Shown: positions 26,360 to 33,161, counted from the stretch's first letter. The stretch: 64,000 nt of DNA from Campylobacter anatolicus (GCF_018145655.1 NZ_JAGSSY010000004.1:96254-160253), one strand, 5' to 3'. Made by a program: numbers and translations. The notes: generated from the sequence alone by a model not told the origin.

Positions 26360-26758
26360 ATGGATATGTTATTGGATGTGTCATTTTGGCTCTCTTTAAT
26401 AGCCATATTTTTTACGTTTATCAACTTTGTATATTTATTAACTAAAGATAGGTTTCAAAAAATAGACAGTGAAAGAAAAGAGTGCTTGTCGATTTTAAAA
26501 GACTGTTTTTCAAAAGTATTAAAAAAAGATTATGACGGCAACATTATTGAGCTTACATCCAATATTGAGGCAATAGGGTATTTAACTATTATTCGGCTAA
26601 ATTGCATAGACGTAAATAAATTTGCATTGGCCATCAGTGATTACTATGAAAAAAATATATCCGAAGAAAAAATGGTTGGTGAATACAAAGTATTGGTAGA
26701 GAGTGTATATAATGCAGATATTCCATTGCGGGAGTATATAAAAGAATTAAAAAAATAA
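26360..26758 (+). CDS. Membrane-anchored protein, third gene of the ATPase/STAS operon
   Basis: The 132-aa protein has one N-terminal membrane helix (about residues 8-28, FWLSLIAIFFTFINFVYLL) and a cytoplasmic helical domain of about 100 residues without recognisable motif. It starts 6 bases after the DUF4325 stop. It could be the effector or the membrane platform of the system. Confidence 0.6.
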   Translation: MDMLLDVSFWLSLIAIFFTFINFVYLLTKDRFQKIDSERKECLSILKDCFSKVLKKDYDGNIIELTSNIEAIGYLTIIRLNCIDVNKFALAISDYYEKNISEEKMVGEYKVLVESVYNADIPLREYIKELKK

Positions 26759-26774
26759 TTTAATAAGATATTTT

Positions 26775-26897
26775 TTGAGAGTAAAATTCCTAACCGTATT
26801 ATTTATATTTTCTCCACTTTTGCTCTCTGATAAAATCATCGAAGTATCCGACGCCGACACAATCACAACACTAAACTTCTTCATTTGTTTTTGCTAA
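26775..26897 (+). pseudogene. 5' remnant of a secreted thermonuclease
   Basis: From TTG 26775 the frame encodes a signal peptide (VKFLTVLFIFSPLLLS) followed by DKIIEVSDADTITTLN, which matches the start of staphylococcal-nuclease-type enzymes (usually DGDTI). It stops after 40 codons, where the minus-strand gene pair begins. The rest of the nuclease is missing, so an insertion or deletion probably happened here. Confidence 0.5.
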
Positions 26898-27071
26898 ATA
26901 CTCACTGGTTATGTTTTGGGCTAAATTTTGCCAAACAACAGTCGCTTCTGTTAGTGCCAAAACATCATTTATAAATTTATTATTTTGTGATTGGTACGCA
27001 AATAAAACAGACACAGCAAACACAATAAGTGCAAGGTTATCAATACCACCAAACCCTTGTCCACATACCAT
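26871..27071 (-). CDS. Small membrane protein (66 aa), second of a minus-strand pair
   Basis: The ATG overlaps the upstream stop as TAATG. The product has one membrane segment (LALIVFAVSVLFAYQ) and a polar helical tail. With its partner it forms an opposing two-gene unit inside the immunity region, the usual place for superinfection-exclusion or other lysogeny genes. That role is inferred from position. Confidence 0.5.
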   Translation of the reverse strand: MVCGQGFGGIDNLALIVFAVSVLFAYQSQNNKFINDVLALTEATVVWQNLAQNITSEYLAKTNEEV

Positions 27072-27289
27072 TAACACAAAAAAATCACAGCGATTTTTAT
27101 CACAAATGCAACCGCCCATTTTATTAAAGATTGTTCGCCTCTTTTTTTATTTAATTTTTTTATCTCATTAGTTATGTTGCTTATGGCTTCTTGGTAGTCG
27201 TCATATTCTTTTTCACTTCTATCCCACCTTTGTCTAATAAAATCACCTTCTATATCTATACTATTTATCAAGTGCTCCCTTACGCCCAT
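27071..27289 (-). CDS. Small helical protein with C-terminal membrane segment
   Basis: The 72-aa protein is highly charged (RQRWDRSEKEYDDYQEAISN) with a coiled coil and ends in a hydrophobic helix (IKWAVAFVIKIAVIFLC). It is translationally coupled to the next gene. Function is unknown; expression from the lysogen is plausible because it lies beside the repressor. Confidence 0.5.
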   Translation of the reverse strand: MGVREHLINSIDIEGDFIRQRWDRSEKEYDDYQEAISNITNEIKKLNKKRGEQSLIKWAVAFVIKIAVIFLC

Positions 27290-27353
27290 AACATAAACCT
27301 TTTTTCTTTTGTGGTAATTTTTGCAAAATTATAGCACAAAATAAATTTTTTAA

Positions 27354-27372
27354 AGTGTATTTTTTATCCACT
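27354..27372. promoter_or_regulatory. Right operator 1
   Basis: AGTGTATTTTTTATCCACT belongs to the same 19-bp AGTG-N11-CACT family as the left operators and lies 18 bases before the next copy. Confidence 0.6.
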
Positions 27373-27389
27373 TTTTTAAGATAAATTTA

Positions 27390-27408
27390 AGTGGAATTAT
27401 AATACACT
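27390..27408. promoter_or_regulatory. Right operator 2 with embedded rightward -10
   Basis: AGTGGAATTATAATACACT is the reverse complement of the operator at 24050-24068. It contains a plus-strand TATAAT (27398-27403) that should drive the right arm; bound repressor would cover it. Confidence 0.65.
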
Positions 27409-27409
27409 T

Positions 27410-27570
27410 TAGCTATCAAAACAAAAAAGGCTGGATAGGCAAAAAGCTTTTGACCGACAGAGCCTCCGCGAGTAGCGGTTAATCTGGTTTTATCGGAAGT
27501 GCACTAGGGAGGCAGACTGCCCTAGCGACCACAAGCGAACTTTTAGGATAGTTTTTAGGTTCGTTTTTAA
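27410..27570 (+). ncRNA. Structured leader or small RNA behind the rightward promoter
   Basis: About 160 bases without a gene contain hairpins CCGC/GCGG (27466-27478) and CTAGGG/CCCTAG (27504-27525). A CGAAC/GTTCG stem then leads into five Ts (27536-27568), which looks like an intrinsic terminator. The segment is more GC-rich than its surroundings. It may be an attenuator or a terminated early small RNA. A separate -10 at 27606 could express the next gene. Confidence 0.4.
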
Positions 27571-27590
27571 AATTCTGCTAAAAAGTCCAC

Positions 27591-28064
27591 TTTAATGTAA
27601 AAAGATATAATTTAAAAAGGAGGTAAAGATGGAAAATAAAAACATTGAGCTATTTAATTATTATGCCGGGGTGCTTTTTGCACGGTTGATAGATGAATTC
27701 CCACTGCCTTTTGATGAAAAGATGGCTAATTTATTGCGTGATGGTATCGACTTTGGCGACGAGATAGAGCTAATAAAGCATAATAATATCATCTATTATA
27801 CTGTTATATGGCTTTGTGATAATGGCTTTATAAAAGTAGAGCAATGCACTAAAGGTGGGATAATGGGTGCGGTTTTAACTCATAAAGGGCTTGAAATTTT
27901 AAAGAAGACGCCCCAAAGCATAGACGGTAAAAGTTTGGGCGATAATCTAAAACAAGCCGTAAAAATAGGCAAAGAGGAGCTAATAAAAACCGCCGTTAAT
28001 AAAATCTTTGCGACTTCAATTAATATATTAGTCTCTAAGTAAGATTATATCTTTTTACATTAAA
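27591..28064. repeat. Perfect 21-bp inverted repeat bracketing one gene
   Basis: TTTAATGTAAAAAGATATAAT at 27591-27611 recurs as its exact reverse complement at 28044-28064. The left copy holds a -10 box for the gene between them. The right copy places the same box on the minus strand, pointing back into the gene. Confidence 0.7.
27629..28042 (+). CDS. DUF2513-like winged-helix protein
   Basis: The 137-aa protein has a helical N-terminus, a middle IYYTVIWLCDNGFIKVEQ and LTHKGLEILKKTP, the wing-and-helix pattern of DUF2513-type phage proteins, then a hydrophobic C-terminal helix. AAGGAGG precedes the start. It is the first gene of the right arm and is bracketed by a perfect inverted repeat. 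Function is unknown. Confidence 0.55.
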   Translation: MENKNIELFNYYAGVLFARLIDEFPLPFDEKMANLLRDGIDFGDEIELIKHNNIIYYTVIWLCDNGFIKVEQCTKGGIMGAVLTHKGLEILKKTPQSIDGKSLGDNLKQAVKIGKEELIKTAVNKIFATSINILVSK

Positions 28065-28313
28065 TTCTAAGGCTAACCGATGAGATTTATAAGACCGCTT
28101 TTACGCTATTTGTTTAAAATTTTTAGATATTTTAGACGCAAAGATAGGCATTTAATCAAAAATATAAAATTCTTAAGTTTAAATTAAAAATAATAAATTT
28201 GATATATGAGTTAAATATCTTATTTCAATTTATTTCAATTTATTTAAGTATGTTTTATTGCTTTTTAGTGTATTATAAGTTAAAGGGCTAAAAATGAAGA
28301 AATGGATTAAAAA

Positions 28314-28415
28314 ATGGACGCACTTGCTTGGTTTTCAACTATCCTAGCCATTGTTTCTACAATAGCTTATTTTATATTTAAAGATAAAATTAAAAAGCTA
28401 GCCCATAATAAATAA
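28314..28415 (+). CDS. 33-aa single-span membrane peptide
   Basis: MDALAWFSTILAIVSTIAYF, then a Lys-rich tail, predicts one membrane helix with the basic end inside. A 17-codon frame from 28294 with a better ribosome site (AAGGG) overlaps its start and may couple translation. It resembles the other tiny peptides of the right arm. Confidence 0.5.
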   Translation: MDALAWFSTILAIVSTIAYFIFKDKIKKLAHNK

Positions 28416-28474
28416 AAAAGGCGATATAATGCCAAATGTAGAAGTAACATTAAATTTTGTGTTAAAATACTGCT

Positions 28475-28663
28475 ATGAATAGTTTAACCGGTTCGCTTTT
28501 ACGAGACTTTGGGCTTGGCTTTTTTATCAATGGGCTTTTTACCATTACACAAAACGGCTTTACCATAAACTCGGTATTAGCTACACTTATCGCCACTAAA
28601 ATTTTAATATTTGGCGTTTTAATCCAAAGAGAGGAGCAGATACAATGGAAGCACAAACAATAA
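28475..28663 (+). CDS. 62-aa membrane peptide, first of a coupled pair
   Basis: The peptide has two hydrophobic stretches (GLGFFINGLFTI and VLATLIATKILIFGVLI). It resembles the 51-aa peptide at 34436 (GLGLFVNGSFALL), so the pair was duplicated. A TAAAAT box at 28463-28468 lies so close to the ATG that the mRNA may be leaderless. Its 3' end overlaps the second peptide. Confidence 0.55.
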   Translation: MNSLTGSLLRDFGLGFFINGLFTITQNGFTINSVLATLIATKILIFGVLIQREEQIQWKHKQ

Positions 28664-28746
28664 TTTTAGCTATTTCTACCGCAACGCTAATATATGCAAT
28701 GTGGTATCTAAATAAAATCACAAAAGACAGAAAAACACAACACTAA
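28645..28746 (+). CDS. 33-aa membrane peptide, second of the pair
   Basis: MEAQTIILAISTATLIYAMW is one membrane helix, followed by a basic tail ending KTQH. The peptide at 34591 shows the same design and a KPQH end. AGAGGAG provides a strong ribosome site. Confidence 0.6.
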   Translation: MEAQTIILAISTATLIYAMWYLNKITKDRKTQH

Positions 28747-28794
28747 AAATCAACGCCCTATTTGAGAGATAAAATTTCAAAAAGGGGCGTTAAA

Positions 28795-29316
28795 ATGCAA
28801 ATTACAAACAAAAACAAACGAAGGCTAATAATGGATAAAATCTACACGCTACATTTTGATTTTAAGACAGATGGCGGTGCTGATTTTTTTAAAAATGTAT
28901 CAAATTTCATTAATAGCATTGATGAGTTAAACGCAGCACTTTGTGGTTATATCGACCACGAGATAACGACAAAAGTAAAGTATGAGTTTAGCCCCGATGA
29001 CTTAGATGATGTTATCACGCAAAAAAGTCAGTTTCAAGGCTCATTTATTATAAAAAAGCCAGACCTTGCAGGAGCTAGCAAATGGACTATCATTCACGAT
29101 AAAGCTATCGATGTGAAAATCATCGATGAGGCTTGGATAACCAAACTAAAAAGCCACGAGATAGCTCTGCGTTATGGCGATAGGATAAGTGGCACACTTA
29201 TAACAAATTCATTTATTGACAAAGACCTTAATGTTATTGACACGGATTATTTTTTAGATGATATTTTAGAAGTTAGCTCACAAGCCGAGCAGACACAACA
29301 AGTTTTAAAATTATAA
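28795..29316 (+). CDS. Right-arm cargo protein of unknown function
   Basis: I chose ATG 28795 because AAAAGGGG precedes it, in the same layout as the gene at 34746. The 173-aa soluble protein has no recognised motif and is acidic in its last third (IDTDYFLDDILEVSSQAE). It sits between a peptide pair and the first HTH gene, with 10 bases to the latter. Confidence 0.5.
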   Translation: MQITNKNKRRLIMDKIYTLHFDFKTDGGADFFKNVSNFINSIDELNAALCGYIDHEITTKVKYEFSPDDLDDVITQKSQFQGSFIIKKPDLAGASKWTIIHDKAIDVKIIDEAWITKLKSHEIALRYGDRISGTLITNSFIDKDLNVIDTDYFLDDILEVSSQAEQTQQVLKL

Positions 29317-29326
29317 AGGAAAGATA

Positions 29327-29557
29327 ATGAGTGATGAAAACATAATAAAAAAAACTTGCAAAGAGCTGGGTCTTACTTATAAACAACTTGGCGAGTTGAT
29401 AGGGTATAGTGAAGGGGCTATTAAATCCGCTATTAATAGCGGGAATATAAGCGAACCTATGAAGCGAGTAATAGAACTATATCTTAAAAATTTAGAACTA
29501 CAAAATCAATTAAAAGAGTTTGAAAACTTTAAATCTTTTATAAAAAGCATTAAATAA
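29327..29557 (+). CDS. Small HTH regulator 1 of 6
   Basis: The 76-aa protein has an HTH (LTYKQLGELIGYSEGAIKSAI) in its N-terminal 45 residues and a leucine-rich helix that could dimerise at the C-terminus. Its first 29 residues and the underlying 88 bases (29325-29412) are almost identical to the copy at 38424-38511. A terminator, then a strong promoter with a 25-bp palindrome, follow its stop codon, so it is the obvious candidate repressor of that promoter. Confidence 0.75.
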   Translation: MSDENIIKKTCKELGLTYKQLGELIGYSEGAIKSAINSGNISEPMKRVIELYLKNLELQNQLKEFENFKSFIKSIK

Positions 29558-29560
29558 ATC

Positions 29561-29588
29561 TTAATCGGCGGATTTTTCCGCTGATTAA
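29561..29588 (+). terminator. Terminator after HTH 1
   Basis: Arms TTAATC-G-GCGG and CCGC-T-GATTAA enclose a T-rich loop directly after the stop codon and separate two transcription units. Confidence 0.75.
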
Positions 29589-29655
29589 AAAATCCACAAA
29601 AAGCCGATATTCAACCGAAATTTTATAAAAAAGGTATAATTTAAGCTTTAAAGTA

Positions 29656-29716
29656 TTGACAAAAGGTTTAAATTAAGCTATAATATGCGTGTCAAAGGTT
29701 GATATTCAACCTTTGA
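29656..29716 (+). promoter_or_regulatory. Unit 1 promoter and palindromic operator
   Basis: TTGACA (29656-29661), a 17-nt spacer and TATAAT (29679-29684) form a consensus promoter. Seven bases later a perfect palindrome has arms TCAAAGGTTGA and TCAACCTTTGA around TAT (29692-29716). A half-copy, GATATTCAACC, lies 50 bases upstream of the -35 at 29606-29616. Such a promoter would be fully on unless repressed. Confidence 0.75.
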
Positions 29717-29739
29717 AATTCGCTAAAAGGTGTAAGACA

Positions 29740-29826
29740 ATGAAAAAGGTCAAGCTAACCTTAGAAATTGTTTTACTAATCTTGCAGATAGCAGCTGCAA
29801 TTTTAGTTCTTGGTGGGTGGCGTTAG
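29740..29826 (+). CDS. 28-aa membrane peptide, unit 1 first peptide
   Basis: A basic start (MKKVKLT) leads into one hydrophobic helix (LEIVLLILQIAAAILVLGG) and ends WR. AAAGGTG is the ribosome site. It is the first product of a consensus promoter. A hairpin (GGGTGGC/GCCACTC) follows its stop. Confidence 0.6.
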   Translation: MKKVKLTLEIVLLILQIAAAILVLGGWR

Positions 29827-29876
29827 CCACTCATCACTTACACACTGATAGCTATTTTACCATAAAGGATTTTAAA

Positions 29877-29957
29877 GTGGAAGTAGCATTAGTTTTAACG
29901 ATGTTATCGTTAGCCCTTTTAACAATTTACGTTTTTAACTTTGGCGGTGGTAAATGA
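29877..29957 (+). CDS. 26-aa membrane peptide, unit 1 second peptide
   Basis: A GTG start after AAAGGAT gives one membrane helix (VALVLTMLSLALLTIYVF) ending NFGGGK. Its stop overlaps the Rha start codon as ATGA, so the peptide is coupled to the regulator. The homologous position in unit 4 ends YKMGGAK. Confidence 0.6.
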   Translation: MEVALVLTMLSLALLTIYVFNFGGGK

Positions 29958-30658
29958 ATGCTTTAATTAATAATGTAAATGTTAAATTTGTAGTAGAAAA
30001 TGAGGTGGTATTTTGCGATACCTTACACCTAGCGAATGTTTTTAATAAACAACACAAAGATATTTTAGAAACCATCAAGAATTTACCTTTTAGTGACTTT
30101 AACGAGCAAAATTTTAAGCTCGTTTCTTACACAGATAGCAGAGGGCGAAAGCAACCCTGCTACAATCTAACCCGTGATGGCTTTTCTTTGCTAGTTATGG
30201 GTTTTACAGGCGAAAAAGCCTATAAATGGAAAGTTGAGTTTATCAAAGCTTTTAATATAATGGAAGCAGAACTTCAAGCCCTTAAATTTAAACACCACCA
30301 ATCCCAAATAAACGGTTATAAATCTCAGATAGCTCAGCGTAACAAGCAGATATTAAGACTAAAGCACAGGCTTTGTGTGGCAGAGATTAGAATGTCTGAG
30401 ATATATGACGCAGAAGTTATCGATGATAGCCAAATAGGAAAAGAGAGCTTAAGAGCATTATTGCATAATGCAAGGCTTGAGCGTGATTATTACTTTAAAA
30501 AAGCAAATGAACTTAAGCAAAAACAGAAATTTAAAGATAGCGAGATTACAAGAGCTTTAAACAATATTCAAATTCAAATGGACGGAGTTTTTAAAGAGAT
30601 TGATGTCGCTATGAGATATACAAATGATGATGATTACTATTTACAAATTACAAAATAA
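29954..30658 (+). CDS. Rha-family phage regulator, copy 1
   Basis: The 234-aa protein shows the Rha domain (FNKQHKDILETIKNL, then CYNLTRDGFSLLVMGFTGEKAYKWKVEFIKAFN). A coiled coil and a C-terminal helical region follow. Rha proteins modulate phage lytic growth. The last 500 bases of the gene are identical to the second copy (30154-30668 and 36061-36575), while the N-terminal 65 residues differ. Confidence 0.78.
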   Translation: MNALINNVNVKFVVENEVVFCDTLHLANVFNKQHKDILETIKNLPFSDFNEQNFKLVSYTDSRGRKQPCYNLTRDGFSLLVMGFTGEKAYKWKVEFIKAFNIMEAELQALKFKHHQSQINGYKSQIAQRNKQILRLKHRLCVAEIRMSEIYDAEVIDDSQIGKESLRALLHNARLERDYYFKKANELKQKQKFKDSEITRALNNIQIQMDGVFKEIDVAMRYTNDDDYYLQITK

Positions 30659-30668
30659 GATGAAAGGA
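30154..30668 (+). repeat. 515-bp direct repeat, left copy
   Basis: From the codons of CYNLTRDGF to 10 bases past the Rha stop this segment appears identical to 36061-36575. The identity ends abruptly at both borders, as in recent duplication or gene conversion. Confidence 0.8.
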
Positions 30669-30674
30669 GAGTAA

Positions 30675-30881
30675 ATGGACCCGCTCGATTATGACATTAT
30701 GAGATATGAAGAAAGACAAAGCCGAGTAAATGAGTTGGCTGATGAGCTTTATGAAAGAGTGTCAGAGTTTTTTATCCCGGTAGTTGATGAGCTTAATGAG
30801 ATAATAAGAGATTATGACGAGCTTGATTATGATGAGATTAAAAATATTGTAAACGAAGCTTTTTTGGAGACTATGCTATGA
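30675..30881 (+). CDS. 68-aa acidic protein upstream of RecE
   Basis: The acidic helical protein (MDPLDYDIMRYEERQSRVNE...) follows the Rha gene by 16 bases with AAAGGAGAG before the ATG. Its stop overlaps the next start (ATGA). Function is unknown. Confidence 0.55.
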   Translation: MDPLDYDIMRYEERQSRVNELADELYERVSEFFIPVVDELNEIIRDYDELDYDEIKNIVNEAFLETML

Positions 30882-30973
30882 GCTGGGTAGAGTTTAATGC
30901 CATTTGGCTATCAAGAGGCTTTATAATACTTGGCGATAGGTTAAATTTTAAACTAAAAAGGATAAAACGATGA
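30878..30973 (+). CDS. 31-aa basic peptide coupled to RecE
   Basis: MSWVEFNAIWLSRGFIILGD followed by a Lys/Arg-rich end. Both its start and stop overlap neighbouring genes as ATGA, which is strong evidence for translation. Confidence 0.5.
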   Translation: MSWVEFNAIWLSRGFIILGDRLNFKLKRIKR

Positions 30974-31761
30974 ATATCAAATCCTATCACTCACGCCCTG
31001 AAATCTCAAAGTCTGATTTAGACCTTTTAGCAAAAAGCCCATATCACTTTAAACACAAAGCAGAGTTTAAAGATGAGAGCAAAGCCTTGGTTTTAGGCTC
31101 AGCCGTGCATAAGCTAGTCCTTGAACCGCTTGATTTTAAAAATGAGTTTATCATTGAGCCTATTTGTGATAAACGCACCAAAGATGGCAGGGCTATTTAT
31201 GAGAAGTTTAAAAATGAGGCAAATGACCGCTATATCTTAACGCCTAGCGAGTATGAGCTTGCTTTAAATATGGCTAAAAGTGTCTTAGATATGAAGCAAA
31301 CCGGGGCGTTTTTACGCGATGGACTTAGCGAACAGAGCTATTTTAGCACTATTGATGATGTAGCGGTGCGTTGTAGACCAGATTTTTATAATGAAAAACT
31401 AGGATTAGTCATTGATTTAAAGACCACAAGTGACGCGAGTGCGTCAGGATTTGCAAAGAGTGTGGCAAACTTTAACTATCATATTCAAAACGCCTTTTAT
31501 ACTGATATATTAAGAGCAAACAATAAGGTTGTCAATAGCTTTTTATTTATCGCGGTTGAGAGTAAAAAGCCCTTTATGGTCGGATTTTATGTGCTTGATG
31601 ATGAAGCTATCGAGCAAGGTCGCAAACGCTATAAAGAGCTTTTAAACCTTTATAAAATTTGTTTAAAGCGAGATGAGTGGTGGGGGTATGCGGAGTTTGA
31701 TGGAGAGAGGATAAATGCCGTGCGTGAGCTTAGTCTGCCCGCGTGGAAATTTTATGAGTAG
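30970..31761 (+). CDS. RecE-like exonuclease (DUF3799, PD-(D/E)XK)
   Basis: The 263-aa protein matches the C-terminal nuclease domain of exodeoxyribonuclease VIII. SKSDLDLLAKSPYHFKH and GSAVHKLVLEP are followed by the catalytic core RCRPDFYNEKLGLVIDLKTT (Asp, then D-x-K), a nearby Gln/His region and a C-terminal Tyr-rich tail. It should resect 5' ends to give tails for the RecT-like annealase. The partner gene is normally adjacent but here lies 4.8 kb away. Confidence 0.8.
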   Translation: MNIKSYHSRPEISKSDLDLLAKSPYHFKHKAEFKDESKALVLGSAVHKLVLEPLDFKNEFIIEPICDKRTKDGRAIYEKFKNEANDRYILTPSEYELALNMAKSVLDMKQTGAFLRDGLSEQSYFSTIDDVAVRCRPDFYNEKLGLVIDLKTTSDASASGFAKSVANFNYHIQNAFYTDILRANNKVVNSFLFIAVESKKPFMVGFYVLDDEAIEQGRKRYKELLNLYKICLKRDEWWGYAEFDGERINAVRELSLPAWKFYE

Positions 31762-31803
31762 TTAAAGATTTTTAAAAATACTTTTGGCTAAAATGGGCTA
31801 ATT

Positions 31804-31809
31804 TATAAT
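31804..31809 (+). promoter_or_regulatory. -10 box before the RelA/SpoT-like gene
   Basis: TATAAT lies 13 bases before the ATG, giving this gene its own promoter and a very short leader. Confidence 0.5.
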
Positions 31810-31821
31810 CAAGGCGGACGG

Positions 31822-32772
31822 ATGAGGATATCAAACAACATACTCAGAAAAGCAGGACTAAATTTAAAAAATATGAGCCATACAAAAGACGACTTAAATA
31901 CTATCTCAACTTTTAGGTCAAACCACATCCAACTAATGAAAATGCTGGTTAAGACAATATCTAAAAAATTACCAAAGCCTCTATTTATAGCTAGACGCCT
32001 TAAACGTTTAAGCTCTATACAGGCAAAGCTTGTGCGGTTTGATGGTATGTGTTTAGATAGAATGCAAGATATTGGCGGAGTTAGAGCGGTATTTAAAAAC
32101 AGTATTGACGTGATGGAGTTTGCTAAAAATATCAAAGATGTTTATAAAAGTAATAAAAGCGTCCTTGAAATCGTTAAAATAAACAACTATATAGACGAGC
32201 CAAAGGCGGACGGATATAGGAGTTATCATATAGTATTTAAATATAACGGAAAGATAGACGAGATAAAAAACTATCACATAGAATTGCAACTAAGAGATTT
32301 ATTGCAACACTATTGGGCGACGGCGGTTGAAATTTTAGCCTTGCGTAGTAGCACAAACATTAAAGCAGGTTATGGCGAAGAGCATTTTAAACATTTTTTC
32401 TGGCTTTGTGCTGAGCTTTTTGCTGGCAAAAAAGAGCATAAATATGAGATAAAAGAGCTGGACGAAAAACACAATATACTTTTTTTGTTAAAGGGGCTAA
32501 ATGTGGTAGCTAATAAGCTAGAAAAAGGCGGTAGCACCGAAAGTTTTTATCTTATGGTTTTAGACGCAAAGGATGGGATATTAAAACTAACCTCTTTTAA
32601 CAAAAGCGAACAATTTTTAGCACAAACAATGTATCAAAGTATGGAGACAAGCGATACCACGCAGAGCGTTTTAGTTAACGTAGATAGCGTTAAGAAGCTA
32701 AAAAAAGCCTATCCAAACTACTTTTTAGACGCAAAAAATTTTATAAAAGAGGTAACAGAAAGGTTAAAATAA
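31822..32772 (+). CDS. RelA/SpoT-domain nucleotide pyrophosphokinase, candidate toxSAS
   Basis: The 316-aa protein shows the synthetase core: ARRLKRLSSIQAKL (basic ATP/GTP-contacting segment), DRMQDIGGVRAVF, PKADGYRSYHIVFKY and HIELQLRDLLQHYWATAVE. There is no hydrolase, TGS or ACT domain. Small stand-alone members either make (p)ppGpp-type alarmones or, as toxSAS toxins, pyrophosphorylate tRNA CCA ends; some in phages block superinfection. Its stop overlaps an HTH gene as TAATG, a toxin-antitoxin-like pairing. Which product it makes cannot be read from the sequence. Confidence 0.8.
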   Translation: MRISNNILRKAGLNLKNMSHTKDDLNTISTFRSNHIQLMKMLVKTISKKLPKPLFIARRLKRLSSIQAKLVRFDGMCLDRMQDIGGVRAVFKNSIDVMEFAKNIKDVYKSNKSVLEIVKINNYIDEPKADGYRSYHIVFKYNGKIDEIKNYHIELQLRDLLQHYWATAVEILALRSSTNIKAGYGEEHFKHFFWLCAELFAGKKEHKYEIKELDEKHNILFLLKGLNVVANKLEKGGSTESFYLMVLDAKDGILKLTSFNKSEQFLAQTMYQSMETSDTTQSVLVNVDSVKKLKKAYPNYFLDAKNFIKEVTERLK

Positions 32773-33005
32773 TGAGTGATGAAAACATAATAAAGCGAAC
32801 TTGCAGACGACTTAATCTGACTTATAGACAACTTGGAGAGATAATAGGATATAGTGAGGAAGCCGTAAGCAAAGCAGCAAGAACCGATAACATTTCAACG
32901 CCTATGCAAAAAGCTCTGTGGCCTTACATTGAAAATGCCAGGCTTAACAGAAAGCTTCAAACACTCGATGATTTAGCTTTTATCATTAAAGAACTTTCAA
33001 AATAG
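32772..33005 (+). CDS. Small HTH regulator 2 of 6, coupled to the RelA/SpoT-like gene
   Basis: The 77-aa protein (LTYRQLGEIIGYSEEAVSKAAR) is a paralogue of the other five and starts in the stop codon of the synthetase gene. It may act as transcriptional repressor, antitoxin, or both. Its 3' part contains a 34-base segment copied at 33090-33123. Confidence 0.75.
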   Translation: MSDENIIKRTCRRLNLTYRQLGEIIGYSEEAVSKAARTDNISTPMQKALWPYIENARLNRKLQTLDDLAFIIKELSK

Positions 33006-33026
33006 GTGTAAATTTACGCCTATTTT
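33000..33026 (+). terminator. Palindromic terminator after HTH 2
   Basis: Arms AAATAGGTGTAAA and TTTACGCCTATTT (one G-T pair) run into TTTT. The hairpin overlaps the stop codon. Confidence 0.65.
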
Positions 33027-33067
33027 ATACAAATAACAAATTGCATACTGTGGACCCATCAATAATT

Positions 33068-33084
33068 AACGTATAATTGACGTT
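33068..33084 (+). promoter_or_regulatory. Promoter-like element before the antirepressor gene
   Basis: TATAAT (33072-33077) is framed by AACGT and ACGTT half-sites. It differs from the other unit promoters: no TTGACA is correctly placed. Confidence 0.4.
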
Positions 33085-33161
33085 TTTTCTTGAAAATGCC
33101 AGGCTTAACAGAAAGCTTCAAACTGTAATTTTAAAAATAATTAATACAAAAAGGTGGAAAG

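Larger units (their letters stand above)
32929..33123 (+). repeat. 34-bp direct duplication (32929-32962, 33090-33123)
   Basis: A piece of the HTH 2 coding sequence, from TTGAAAATGCC to CTTCAAAC, is repeated exactly in the leader of the antirepressor gene. It is a scar of unequal recombination between units. Confidence 0.8.

Noticed and set aside
28080..28187. 35-codon basic reading frame (MRFIRPLLRYLFK...)
   Set aside because: No ribosome site or promoter, very AT-rich with a composition expected by chance, and it lies at the inverted repeat border. Not supported as a gene.
31822..32772. Housekeeping bifunctional Rel/SpoT
   Set aside because: There is no HD hydrolase, TGS or ACT domain, the protein is only 316 aa, and it lies inside a prophage next to an HTH gene.
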